Source of the DNA: Candidatus Obscuribacterales bacterium
GTDB lineage: Bacteria; Cyanobacteriota; Vampirovibrionia; Obscuribacterales; Obscuribacteraceae
Assembly: GCA_019747875.1 (NCBI GenBank)
Contig: JAIEQI010000086.1
Span: 62,001-126,000 of the forward strand
Direction of reading: 5' to 3'
Length of the DNA stretch: 64,000 nucleotides
The position numbers were made by a program, and so were the translations under genes. The stretch's first letter is position 1; each line of letters begins with the position of its first letter. The notes below the pieces were generated by a model that worked only from the letters and a program-made list of their open reading frames with translations, was not told where the DNA came from and made no database searches. This document shows positions 1-7,902 of this stretch, piece by piece.

Positions 1-1
1 T

Positions 2-364
2 CTAAAACAATATCGGAAGGCGATTGACGATTGCAAAGTCGTGATGGCTAATGATAAAGCGCATAAAGCAGAGCAGCGTGAAGCCAATATGATTGCTTCG
101 GGCGCCGCTAACATGCTCGGCGAATTTGCTGAAGCTCAAGGATATGCAAGCAAAGCAATTGAGATCGCACCAGGTTCTCTGGTCTACGCCGATCGAGCCA
201 TGGCGCACAAAGGCCAGGGACATCTTGCCGAAGCTCTGCAAGATATCAATCAAGCCATTAAGATGAATGGGAAGCGCAGCGGATTTTATCAGCTACGCGC
301 AGGTATCTACGAGCAGATGGCTAAAGCAGATCGAGCCAGGTCAAGCGAGCTGGCTAAAAAATAG
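2..364 (+). CDS. TPR repeat protein, C-terminal part (5' end outside window)
   Basis: The reading frame is open to the left edge, so only the last 120 residues are visible. They contain helix pairs with the TPR spacing and small/aromatic pattern (for example the YADRAMAHKGQGHLAEALQD stretch followed by a second unit ending AKADRARSS). TPRs are protein-protein interaction scaffolds; no catalytic domain is visible. A rho-independent terminator follows about 50 bp after the stop. The partner and cell location cannot be judged without the N terminus. Confidence 0.75.
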   Translation, partial: LKQYRKAIDDCKVVMANDKAHKAEQREANMIASGAANMLGEFAEAQGYASKAIEIAPGSLVYADRAMAHKGQGHLAEALQDINQAIKMNGKRSGFYQLRAGIYEQMAKADRARSSELAKK

Positions 365-415
365 TTGCTAGAACTGAGCAATCGAAATTATCAGACTAAC
401 TGAATAGATTTTTGG

Positions 416-448
416 CGGGGGGCTTATAGTTCCCCCGTCGTTTTTTTT
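416..448 (+). terminator. Intrinsic terminator after the TPR gene
   Basis: CGGGGG at 416-421 pairs with CCCCCG at 432-437 around a 10-nt loop, followed by TCG and a run of eight T. It lies between a plus-strand and a minus-strand gene that converge and has the right polarity for the plus-strand TPR gene. Confidence 0.8.
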
Positions 449-488
449 GAACATGCGCCCTGCCAAAAAAAATGTCCTGACTTTCTAA

Positions 489-1643
489 TCAGACCTTAAT
501 GGCTGAAAAACGCCGTGCAGAGAACATTTTGAGATCTACTGTCGGCTGCTTCCGGTCCACCAATTGGATAAGTAACTCGGCAATTACAGGACCAAACTTA
601 AATGCATGTCCGGAGCATCCGGTGAAAAAGACCGCATTATTATGATCGGGAATCCTATCGATTACAAAATGGGTATCTGGTGAATTTGTATAGAGACAAG
701 TACCGGCATGAATGATGTTAGTTGATGCATCGGGCAAGAACTTTTGCATTCGCTCGTGCAGTTCGTGCAGTTGTTTTTCATCCACTTCAAAGTCGCGTGT
801 ATCGGCTGTAGTCACTTTGCCGGTCTGATGGAAAGCTGACTTCACCCCGTTGCGACCGAAAATTGGAAAACCGTACCATCCGATTCCACCGCTGCCTTCG
901 CCCCCATGTTCAATAAATATTGGAAATTTGTTCGGCATGAACGCGGCGCTGTCTTTAGCTTCGAAAAACGCCCACTGCTCTTGGGTCACTGTTAAAGGCA
1001 GGTCCACTCCCCAGCCATGAAGAACGGGACCCATCCAGCTTCCTGCACAGAGCAGAAGCTTTTTGGCAATCAATTTCTGAGTCTTTGTTGTGATCGCAAA
1101 CTCGTCTCCTTCAGCTTCGATTTTTATGACCGCTGCCTTATCCGCCAGGTGTCCACCATTTTTCCTGGCAAGCGTTTGTAAGGTTTTTACGCAGAGCGAC
1201 GCGTTCAGGATACCGGCATCCGCCTGATAGAGTCCCTCATAGTTATTCGGAAGTTCGAATTGTGGAAATCGCTTTTTGATCTCTGCTCGATCTAATAGCT
1301 CATAGGAAATATTTTCGGCATCAAGTGAACTTCGACAATCTCGAATGCCCTTTCCGCCGATTTCATCCAGGTCTATCCCACCAGTTTGAATGTACAATTC
1401 TTCGCCAGATTCGGCAATTATTTCTGACCACAGTGGAAATCCGCGCTTTGCCATTCTTACGTAGAGCGGATGATCGTAAGCGTATCGTGTGATGCGGCTT
1501 TCTCCGTGTGAGCTGCCTCGATCATGCGCAAACTCGAATTGCTCAAGAAGCGCTACCGATTTTCCCTCTCTTGCTAAAAGATATGCAGCCGAACTGCCAA
1601 CGACACCGGCCCCAACAACGCAATATTCGATCTTTTCAGCCAT
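489..1643 (-). CDS. Monomeric sarcosine oxidase / N-methyl amino acid oxidase-like flavoprotein
   Basis: Likely oxidises an N-methyl or secondary amino acid with FAD, releasing H2O2; the substrate is not determinable from sequence. The 384 residues match the usual size of the family. A Rossmann motif GAGVVG lies at residues 11-16. The active-site region SSHGESRITR (44-53) carries the histidine and arginine equivalent to MSOX H45/R49. A K-x3-H pair (NGVKSAFH) matches the oxygen-activating Lys/His, and a Cys in the AGTCLYTNSPD segment matches the covalent-FAD Cys. The C-terminal GCSGHAFKFGPVI is also typical. It is divergent from the glycosyltransferase gene. DadA-type D-amino acid oxidases are less likely because of the covalent-Cys segment. 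Confidence 0.85.
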   Translation of the reverse strand: MAEKIEYCVVGAGVVGSSAAYLLAREGKSVALLEQFEFAHDRGSSHGESRITRYAYDHPLYVRMAKRGFPLWSEIIAESGEELYIQTGGIDLDEIGGKGIRDCRSSLDAENISYELLDRAEIKKRFPQFELPNNYEGLYQADAGILNASLCVKTLQTLARKNGGHLADKAAVIKIEAEGDEFAITTKTQKLIAKKLLLCAGSWMGPVLHGWGVDLPLTVTQEQWAFFEAKDSAAFMPNKFPIFIEHGGEGSGGIGWYGFPIFGRNGVKSAFHQTGKVTTADTRDFEVDEKQLHELHERMQKFLPDASTNIIHAGTCLYTNSPDTHFVIDRIPDHNNAVFFTGCSGHAFKFGPVIAELLIQLVDRKQPTVDLKMFSARRFSAIKV

Positions 1644-1716
1644 CCTGACCTTTAGCTCTCGTTCATTATGCTTATACGCGCCTGTCTACTGAGGCTAGCC
1701 CAAATATAATAGCGGT

Positions 1717-2904
1717 ATGAAGCCAAGAAAGATCGCGATGTTAATGAGACAGTTTTCCGCTCATGGCGGGCTGGAGCTCTATGCGCACAAAGTCGTCGAA
1801 GGACTTCTTGACAGTGGCATTTCAGTAACGGTTGTCTGTCAAGATAAGGATTCAGATTTTACGCATCCCGACCTGGAATTCAAATTTATCGAAACTGCTC
1901 CCAAGACTAAGAATAAGAAGATCAAGCTTGAGCACCTCTTCCGGTGCGGCAATGAACTTCTGCAAAATCTCGGCGATGTCGAGTTGATTCATTCTCAACA
2001 TTGCCCCAGTGCTCATGCAGATGTTGTGACATTTCATAATCACACTACTGCGCGCTTGAGCAAAGTTGGATTGTGGTGGGAAGTTTTGCTTAATGAGAAG
2101 AAGCGGAAGATTATTCCAGCATATAAACTGAGAGAGAAGCAGGACGAAATCCTATGCCGACGAGCTCTTTCGCTGATTTTTCCGGCTGAGGTAATGAAAG
2201 AGGACTTCTTCGATAATTTTCCATTTCTGAAGGGTCCACCGCCAAAACCATATGTGGTGGCATATCCGGGAGCGGCAATGCGAGACACCGTCGAGGACTC
2301 TACCCTCGACTCAAAGACGAGCAGTACCGCTGATGGCTTTAACTTCTTGTTTGTCGGTCGAGGATTTCGCAAGAAAGGTCTAGATATCCTCCTGCAAGCG
2401 TGCGCAATTTTGAAAGCTCGCAATTCTGGCAAGTTCAATTTGCTTATTGCCGGACTGAAAGCGAAAACTGCTGATAAGTTGCGTCTGAGCCTGATGGGGC
2501 TTGATGGTTACGTTCAGTATTTGGGCTTTCAAAAGGATATGGAGCGGGTTTATCAAAGGGCACAGGCAATAGTTTTGCCGTCAAGAGTTGAGCCTTTCGG
2601 AATGGCTCCGATACAGGGTATGCAGAGGGGATTGGTACCCATAGTCAGTAAGGTATCTGGTGTTGCTGAATCATTGCAGAATGGACATGATGCTATCCTT
2701 CTGGATGATCAGTTGAGTGCTTCTGAATTGGCACAACACATGCTGAATCTTATGAGCGATGCCAGCTTATACGAAAAACTGTCTCGGAACGCAAAACTGA
2801 GCTCTGCAAAAATAAATTGGGAACAGACAGTTGCTCAAACCATCAAGGCTTATGAAATCGCCTTAACGGTAAAGAATTCCGGCAAAACTCTACAGCTCGA
2901 TTGA
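1717..2904 (+). CDS. GT4-family glycosyltransferase
   Basis: A retaining GT-B glycosyltransferase of 395 residues. The N-terminal acceptor domain starts with MKPRKIAMLMRQFSAHGGLE, the Gly-rich loop typical of GT4. The C-terminal nucleotide-sugar domain begins at FLFVGRGFRKKGLDILL and includes LPSRVEPFGMAPIQGMQRG. The usual E-x7-E donor-binding motif reads E-x7-Q here, which is uncommon. It probably acts in the cytoplasm on a surface glycan or glycolipid; sugar and acceptor are unknown. The Shine-Dalgarno sequence is weak (only GCGG near the ATG). It is followed after about 80 bp by the thioredoxin-fold gene in the same direction. Confidence 0.85.
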   Translation: MKPRKIAMLMRQFSAHGGLELYAHKVVEGLLDSGISVTVVCQDKDSDFTHPDLEFKFIETAPKTKNKKIKLEHLFRCGNELLQNLGDVELIHSQHCPSAHADVVTFHNHTTARLSKVGLWWEVLLNEKKRKIIPAYKLREKQDEILCRRALSLIFPAEVMKEDFFDNFPFLKGPPPKPYVVAYPGAAMRDTVEDSTLDSKTSSTADGFNFLFVGRGFRKKGLDILLQACAILKARNSGKFNLLIAGLKAKTADKLRLSLMGLDGYVQYLGFQKDMERVYQRAQAIVLPSRVEPFGMAPIQGMQRGLVPIVSKVSGVAESLQNGHDAILLDDQLSASELAQHMLNLMSDASLYEKLSRNAKLSSAKINWEQTVAQTIKAYEIALTVKNSGKTLQLD

Positions 2905-2966
2905 GATTGCTACTCTTTCATGTAGAATGCCATTGGATTTCAACATAGTAAATGATCTCAAATGAC

Positions 2967-2971
2967 GGAGG
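2967..2971 (+). promoter_or_regulatory. RBS deciding the start of the thioredoxin-fold gene
   Basis: GGAGG lies 11 nt before the ATG at 2983. The earlier in-frame ATG at 2962 has no ribosome-binding sequence and would place this GGAGG inside the coding region, so 2983 is chosen. Confidence 0.65.
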
Positions 2972-2982
2972 ACTGGCGGCTT

Positions 2983-5118
2983 ATGGGCGAATCCGGCGGC
3001 AAGTCAGAATCTAAGCAAGGACGGAATCCAAACAAGCTTGTTGATGAGACAAGCACTTATTTGCTTCAACATGCTTACAATCCTGTGCAGTGGTTTCCAT
3101 GGTCCGATGAAGCACTGCAAAAAGCAAAGGGAGAAGACAAGCCCATTCTATTGTCGATCGGATACAGTGCTTGTCATTGGTGTCATGTGATGGAACATGA
3201 GTCCTTTGAAGATGAAAGCACTGCCGAGCTAATGAATCGTCACTTCGTCAACATCAAAGTTGATCGCGAAGAGCGACCGGACCTCGATGAAATCTACATG
3301 AAGTGCGTGCAGTTGCTCACCGGCCATGGTGGCTGGCCTATGACCGTGTTTTTGACCCCACATTTGAAGCCCTTCTTCGCAGGTACTTATTTCCCACCGC
3401 AAGATCGGCACGGAATGCCTTCCTTCAAGCGCGTCCTTCTCGGTGTGAAGGATGCGTGGGACACTCGTCGCGAAGAAGTGGAAGAAAGTTCAAGCGACAT
3501 CACCGTTCATTTAAATCTGCTAGATAAGGTCAAGCCTGGCGATATAGACCTCAGCGAAGAGGTTCTGGATAAGGCTATGGAGCCGCTCTTACGCGTATTC
3601 GATAAAACCTGGGGTGGCTTCGGTGGCGCACCAAAGTTCCCACATACGGCAAGCGTTAGCTTGGGAATGCGCAGAATGAAACCAGGTGCTGCTCAAAAAA
3701 CAAGCAGAAATCTCGAATGCATGGAAATGGTGAGCACCACGCTGGATCGCATGGCTTGGGGCGGAATGCATGACCAGCTTGCTGGCGGATTCGCGCGTTA
3801 TTCGGTTGATCGCAAGTGGCTGATTCCACATTTCGAAAAAATGCTTTACGACAATGCACTGATTCCGCGAAATTATTTTGATGGCTTCCTGATTACAGGA
3901 AACGAATATTGGCTGGATGTGGCTCGTGACGTCCTCGATTTCGTTTCACGAGAGCTGCAAATGGAGGAAGGTGGCTTTTATTCAAGTTTAGATGCTGACA
4001 GTGAGGGCGAGGAAGGGAAATACTACGTTTGGACTCCGGATCAAATCAAAGAGGTTCTTGGTCAGGAAGACGGCATCTGGTTCTGCGATGTTTTGGGTGT
4101 AAGTCCGGGTGGAAACTTCGAGCATGGCACCAGTGCTCTCAACTTCCCGGAGGGACCAGACGAGGCCAGGCAAAGGTTCAAATTAAGCAAGGAAGACTTT
4201 TGGAACCGCTTGAATCCACTCAGAAAGAAGCTGCTGGAAGCCAGAGAGAAACGCATTCGTCCTGGAAGAGACGATAAGATGTTAAGCAGCTGGACCAGTC
4301 TGATGATCTCAGCCTTCGTAGACGGTTATAGAGTGTTGGGCGAGCAACGTTATTTGGAGATCGCCAAAAAAGCTGCTTCATTTATTCTCGAAACTCTCTA
4401 CAAAGACGGCCGTCTGTTGCGGACATATGGTCGTGGAATAGCAAAGCTCAATGGCTATTTAGACGACCATGCCTACTTGATTCAAGCACTACTCGACTTA
4501 GCAGCTGTCGACCCCTCCGCTCGGTGGTTTACGACTGCAAAGAGACTGAACGAAGTTGTTCTTACCCACTTTTGGTCCGCGGAAGATGGTGGCTTCTTTT
4601 ATACAAGCGACGATCATGAAGAGTTAATCGCACGCACCAAACACTTCTATGATGGGTCGACTCCCTCTGCCACATCAGTTTCGGTGATGAACCTGATTCG
4701 ATTAGGGCGGCTCACTAACAATAACCACTATCTGGATATGGCGGCGCGCACAATCAAGCTCTACTCTCCATATTTGCATAAGGCTCCGGATCAATTCTCG
4801 AACTTGCTCTGTGCTCTCGACACATATATTGCTAAGCCTACCGAGATCGCCATTGTCTTCAATTCAAACAAGGAAAGTCCAGAGCAACTCAACGCGCTAT
4901 TATTTCACTTCTTTTTGCCGACAACCGTAAGTATCATTGCAGATGAGGCCGCCGAAGATTTCTCGGAGCTTGTAAGTGCCTGCCCACTTCTCCAAGACAG
5001 AAAAACAATTGATGGAAAGCCGACCGCGTATGTTTGTAGGAACTTTGCATGCGAACGGCCGACCACGGATCTCGATCAGTTTCGGGCCAGTCTGCGAGAT
5101 ATTGTCGCGCAGCAATAA
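2983..5118 (+). CDS. YyaL/SPATA20 family thioredoxin-domain protein (DUF255)
   Basis: A 711-residue member of the conserved family known as YyaL in Bacillus and SPATA20 in animals. The N-terminal thioredoxin-like domain (about residues 15-175) contains the hallmark SACHWCHVMEHESF with C64-x2-C67 and the segment GGWPMTVFLTP. The rest resembles an (alpha/alpha)6 barrel of the N-acylglucosamine 2-epimerase type, with GGFGGAPKFPH, HFEKMLYDNA and DDKMLSSW motifs. Biochemical activity is not established for the family; a redox role or a sugar-barrel role are both guesses. No signal peptide is seen. The downstream kinase gene starts only 15 bp after the stop, suggesting co-transcription. Confidence 0.9.
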   Translation: MGESGGKSESKQGRNPNKLVDETSTYLLQHAYNPVQWFPWSDEALQKAKGEDKPILLSIGYSACHWCHVMEHESFEDESTAELMNRHFVNIKVDREERPDLDEIYMKCVQLLTGHGGWPMTVFLTPHLKPFFAGTYFPPQDRHGMPSFKRVLLGVKDAWDTRREEVEESSSDITVHLNLLDKVKPGDIDLSEEVLDKAMEPLLRVFDKTWGGFGGAPKFPHTASVSLGMRRMKPGAAQKTSRNLECMEMVSTTLDRMAWGGMHDQLAGGFARYSVDRKWLIPHFEKMLYDNALIPRNYFDGFLITGNEYWLDVARDVLDFVSRELQMEEGGFYSSLDADSEGEEGKYYVWTPDQIKEVLGQEDGIWFCDVLGVSPGGNFEHGTSALNFPEGPDEARQRFKLSKEDFWNRLNPLRKKLLEAREKRIRPGRDDKMLSSWTSLMISAFVDGYRVLGEQRYLEIAKKAASFILETLYKDGRLLRTYGRGIAKLNGYLDDHAYLIQALLDLAAVDPSARWFTTAKRLNEVVLTHFWSAEDGGFFYTSDDHEELIARTKHFYDGSTPSATSVSVMNLIRLGRLTNNNHYLDMAARTIKLYSPYLHKAPDQFSNLLCALDTYIAKPTEIAIVFNSNKESPEQLNALLFHFFLPTTVSIIADEAAEDFSELVSACPLLQDRKTIDGKPTAYVCRNFACERPTTDLDQFRASLRDIVAQQ

Positions 5119-5133
5119 AGCAATGGAAATCTG

Positions 5134-7047
5134 ATGCTCAATCCGCAATCGATGGTTGGCAGAATATTGGACGATAAGTATGCCATTTTATCTCTTGCAG
5201 GTAGTGGCGGTATGGCAGTCGTCTTTCAGGCGCGGCAACTGGGGCTTGAGCGCCTGGCAGCAATTAAAGTATTGCATGCCAGTGTCAATCTATCAAAGCA
5301 AGGAGTGGAACGCTTCAAACGCGAGGCGAAAATACTCTCTGCCCTCGTGCACAAGAACATTGGCGCATTTTATGGGTTTGGAGTTCTGGAAGATAATTCC
5401 TATTACATCGCTATGGAATATGTTGACGGATTTAGCTTGCGCCAGTTGCTGGACATGGGACCGCTGCCGTATGAGCGCACTTTGAAGATCATCATGAGTG
5501 TCTGTGATGCTATAGCATACGCGCATCAGGCGGGCGTAATTCACCGGGATTTGAAGCCGGAAAACATAATGATTTTGAAGGGACCGGATGCGGACATCGT
5601 CAAAGTTATGGATTTTGGATTGGCAAAGTTGGTCGCTCCGGAGTTCAGCGATATAGAGAAGCTCACGGTCACTGGCATGTTGGTGGGCACCGCGCAATAC
5701 CTTAGCCCTGAATTGATATCGAATGGAAAGGCCGATCATAGAAGTGATGTCTATTCATTGGCTTGTATTTTGTACGAATCATTGAGCGGCAAATTGCCTT
5801 TTACTGCGGAGAGTCCCGGGGCATACATTTATCAACATAAGAATCAGATTCCTGAAGCACCCTCACGCAAATCTGCATTCGGGCTCCCACGTGGGGCTGA
5901 TGAGGTCGTGCTGAAAGGCTTAGCCAAGAATCCTGCCCACCGATATCAAAGCGTTGCTGACCTTCAGGATGATCTGAAGATTTTGTTGGACGGGGCTGGT
6001 CTCAAAACTAACGCTTATCAGAGTGGTGAATTTCATCCTCCAGATCCGTCTAAGAGAAACAACTTGCTGGTTTTCGGAGCAGGCCTATTTGCTTGCATCA
6101 CAATTATCCTTTTAGGTCTGTTGGCATTTGAAAGGAATAGCAAGGTAGACAAGAGTTTGCATGTTGCTCCTAAGAAAACTATGGGGTATTCTGCGATGAA
6201 ACAGCTCGTTGCAGAAGTAAATTCTTCCGCTAAAGTAAGCACAGCGAAAAATCTGCAGTTGGGTTTTAAGCTTTTGCAGGCCAGTCGGAATGCTAAGAAC
6301 AAAGAGTTTGAAACCGTTGCTCTCAGCCGTATCTCTGAGGCATATTCGAAAATTGGAAAGCCTGAAAAATCCATTGAATACGCTAAACAGCTTGAGATTT
6401 TACTCGGAGATTCAGATGGCACATTTCAGTTTGGACCTCAATTCTGGCGCTTGCAGAATTTGATTCAGTTAGCCGAAAGTTATCGAGACATAAAAAAATA
6501 TGATTCCGCCTTGGCGGTGCTCGACAAGATCGATGATTTGTCCAAATCCGGAAAACTACAGCTGGCCTCCCTTGTCCGGCTTAATCTGCTTGCGGTTCGG
6601 ATTTCTATTCTAAAGAATCAGGGAGATTTAAAGTCCTTGTCGGATTTGGAGATTCAGGAAGAGAAGCTTTTTGCCTCACTTCCTCTGGACGATAAGGTCA
6701 CTGTCATTGGCGCGTTGAAGAACCAGAGCTTGATCGAAACTGTGCCAGCTAAAGAGTTTGCTGCATTGCAAAAATTGGCTTTGGAACGCTATGAACGAGA
6801 CGACGATCCCGTGTCCAATTTACCTGGACATCTAAAACGGGTTGAGCAGATAGCACAGGTCATGCCGGATAAAGAGGCACGAGAATTTCTTCGTAGGTTC
6901 TACAGGACGGCTAAAGATGCCTTTCAATCGAACAACATAGCCAGGTACGAAATCCTGACTGCCATCACTAATCGAAGTAAAGACATGCTAAAGCAGCCTG
7001 AATGGGCAGAGCTACAGCAATTAAAGCAACAGTTTTCCCCGAAATAG
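5134..7047 (+). CDS. Membrane Ser/Thr protein kinase with C-terminal TPR-like region (kinase 1)
   Basis: A complete Hanks-type kinase domain spans about residues 12-285: loop GSGGMA (23-28), Lys45, Glu64, HRDLKPEN (137-144), DFG (160-162) and SPE (191-193). One transmembrane helix lies at 311-332. A 300-residue helical C-terminal part with TPR-like repeats follows, predicted outside the membrane if the kinase is cytoplasmic. All catalytic residues are present, so it should be active. It follows the YyaL-like gene by 15 bp. Architecture suggests a receptor-like kinase in which the TPR region senses or docks partners; substrates are unknown. Confidence 0.9.
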   Translation: MLNPQSMVGRILDDKYAILSLAGSGGMAVVFQARQLGLERLAAIKVLHASVNLSKQGVERFKREAKILSALVHKNIGAFYGFGVLEDNSYYIAMEYVDGFSLRQLLDMGPLPYERTLKIIMSVCDAIAYAHQAGVIHRDLKPENIMILKGPDADIVKVMDFGLAKLVAPEFSDIEKLTVTGMLVGTAQYLSPELISNGKADHRSDVYSLACILYESLSGKLPFTAESPGAYIYQHKNQIPEAPSRKSAFGLPRGADEVVLKGLAKNPAHRYQSVADLQDDLKILLDGAGLKTNAYQSGEFHPPDPSKRNNLLVFGAGLFACITIILLGLLAFERNSKVDKSLHVAPKKTMGYSAMKQLVAEVNSSAKVSTAKNLQLGFKLLQASRNAKNKEFETVALSRISEAYSKIGKPEKSIEYAKQLEILLGDSDGTFQFGPQFWRLQNLIQLAESYRDIKKYDSALAVLDKIDDLSKSGKLQLASLVRLNLLAVRISILKNQGDLKSLSDLEIQEEKLFASLPLDDKVTVIGALKNQSLIETVPAKEFAALQKLALERYERDDDPVSNLPGHLKRVEQIAQVMPDKEAREFLRRFYRTAKDAFQSNNIARYEILTAITNRSKDMLKQPEWAELQQLKQQFSPK

Positions 7048-7185
7048 TCATTTGCTAAGCTTAGACCGCTTGAAAGAGAGCGCCATAAGCTCAGGATGTC
7101 CGAATTCTATAGGGTTGCCTGTGTGCCCCTTTTGTTGTCATGCCAAGCCTCTTGCTCTGATTCTCTAATGCTAGTAACCTATTCG

Positions 7186-7195
7186 AGAGGGGGAA
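7186..7195 (+). promoter_or_regulatory. RBS deciding the start of the response regulator
   Basis: AGAGGGGGAA ends 8 nt before the ATG at 7204, where the protein begins with the canonical receiver sequence MAKILLVEDD. An in-frame ATG at 7096 would add 36 residues unrelated to receiver domains and lacks such a site. Confidence 0.75.
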
Positions 7196-7203
7196 CTTTG
7201 AAC

Positions 7204-7872
7204 ATGGCAAAAATTCTTCTCGTCGAGGACGATTCTGCAATTTCAAAAACTGTGCAAGAGCTGCTTCGTATGGAGGGTTATACGTGCGATGCGGCCTTCG
7301 ATGGCGACTCTGCACTCGATTATTTAGCAGCTTTTTCCTATGACTTGTTGATCTTAGATCGGCAATTGCCTGGACCCAATGGAATAGAAATCTGCAAACA
7401 CTACAGAAAGAAATCCAAAGGACCCGTGCTGATGTTGACCGGTCTGGGATCTATTACCGATAAAGTCGAGGGACTTGATGCCGGTGCAGATGACTATTTA
7501 GCAAAACCCTTCGACTCTCGAGAACTCTCTGCCCGTATTCGTTCTCTCCTGCGGCGTGCTACAGATTTTCCGAGCGATGTCATTGAAGTCGGTAATATTT
7601 CCATAGATACTCGTTCTCATATCGTCACCAGGGATGGTGCAAAGATTTCTCTGACGCCGAAAGAATATGATGTCTTAGAATTTTTCGTGAAGCATCCAAA
7701 CCAGGTTATCTCCACCGAGGCATTGATCAAGCGCGTCTGGCAATCTGATGCGGACACCTCACAGCATGCTGTTTATATTTGCATCAATCGATTGCGTAAG
7801 AACCTCAATCCGCAAGACAAAGAAGCCGTTATAAAAACCGTACATGGCGTAGGATATCGTCTCGATAAGTAG
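7204..7872 (+). CDS. OmpR/PhoB-family response regulator
   Basis: A 222-residue two-component transcription factor. The receiver domain (1-118) has the acidic pair D9/D10, phosphoacceptor D52 (LLILDRQLPG), T79 and K101 (KPF). A winged-helix DNA-binding domain follows (about 125-222) with SLTPKEYDVLEFF and the terminal VHGVGYRLDK signature. No histidine kinase is adjacent. The nearest, at 11.0-12.8 kb, is on the other strand and separated by two genes, so pairing is uncertain. It converges with the kinase gene ending at 7903, with only 30 bp between the stops. Confidence 0.93.
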   Translation: MAKILLVEDDSAISKTVQELLRMEGYTCDAAFDGDSALDYLAAFSYDLLILDRQLPGPNGIEICKHYRKKSKGPVLMLTGLGSITDKVEGLDAGADDYLAKPFDSRELSARIRSLLRRATDFPSDVIEVGNISIDTRSHIVTRDGAKISLTPKEYDVLEFFVKHPNQVISTEALIKRVWQSDADTSQHAVYICINRLRKNLNPQDKEAVIKTVHGVGYRLDK

Positions 7873-7902
7873 TGCTTTTGCCAAGTTCATTGGGCGCACA
7901 CG

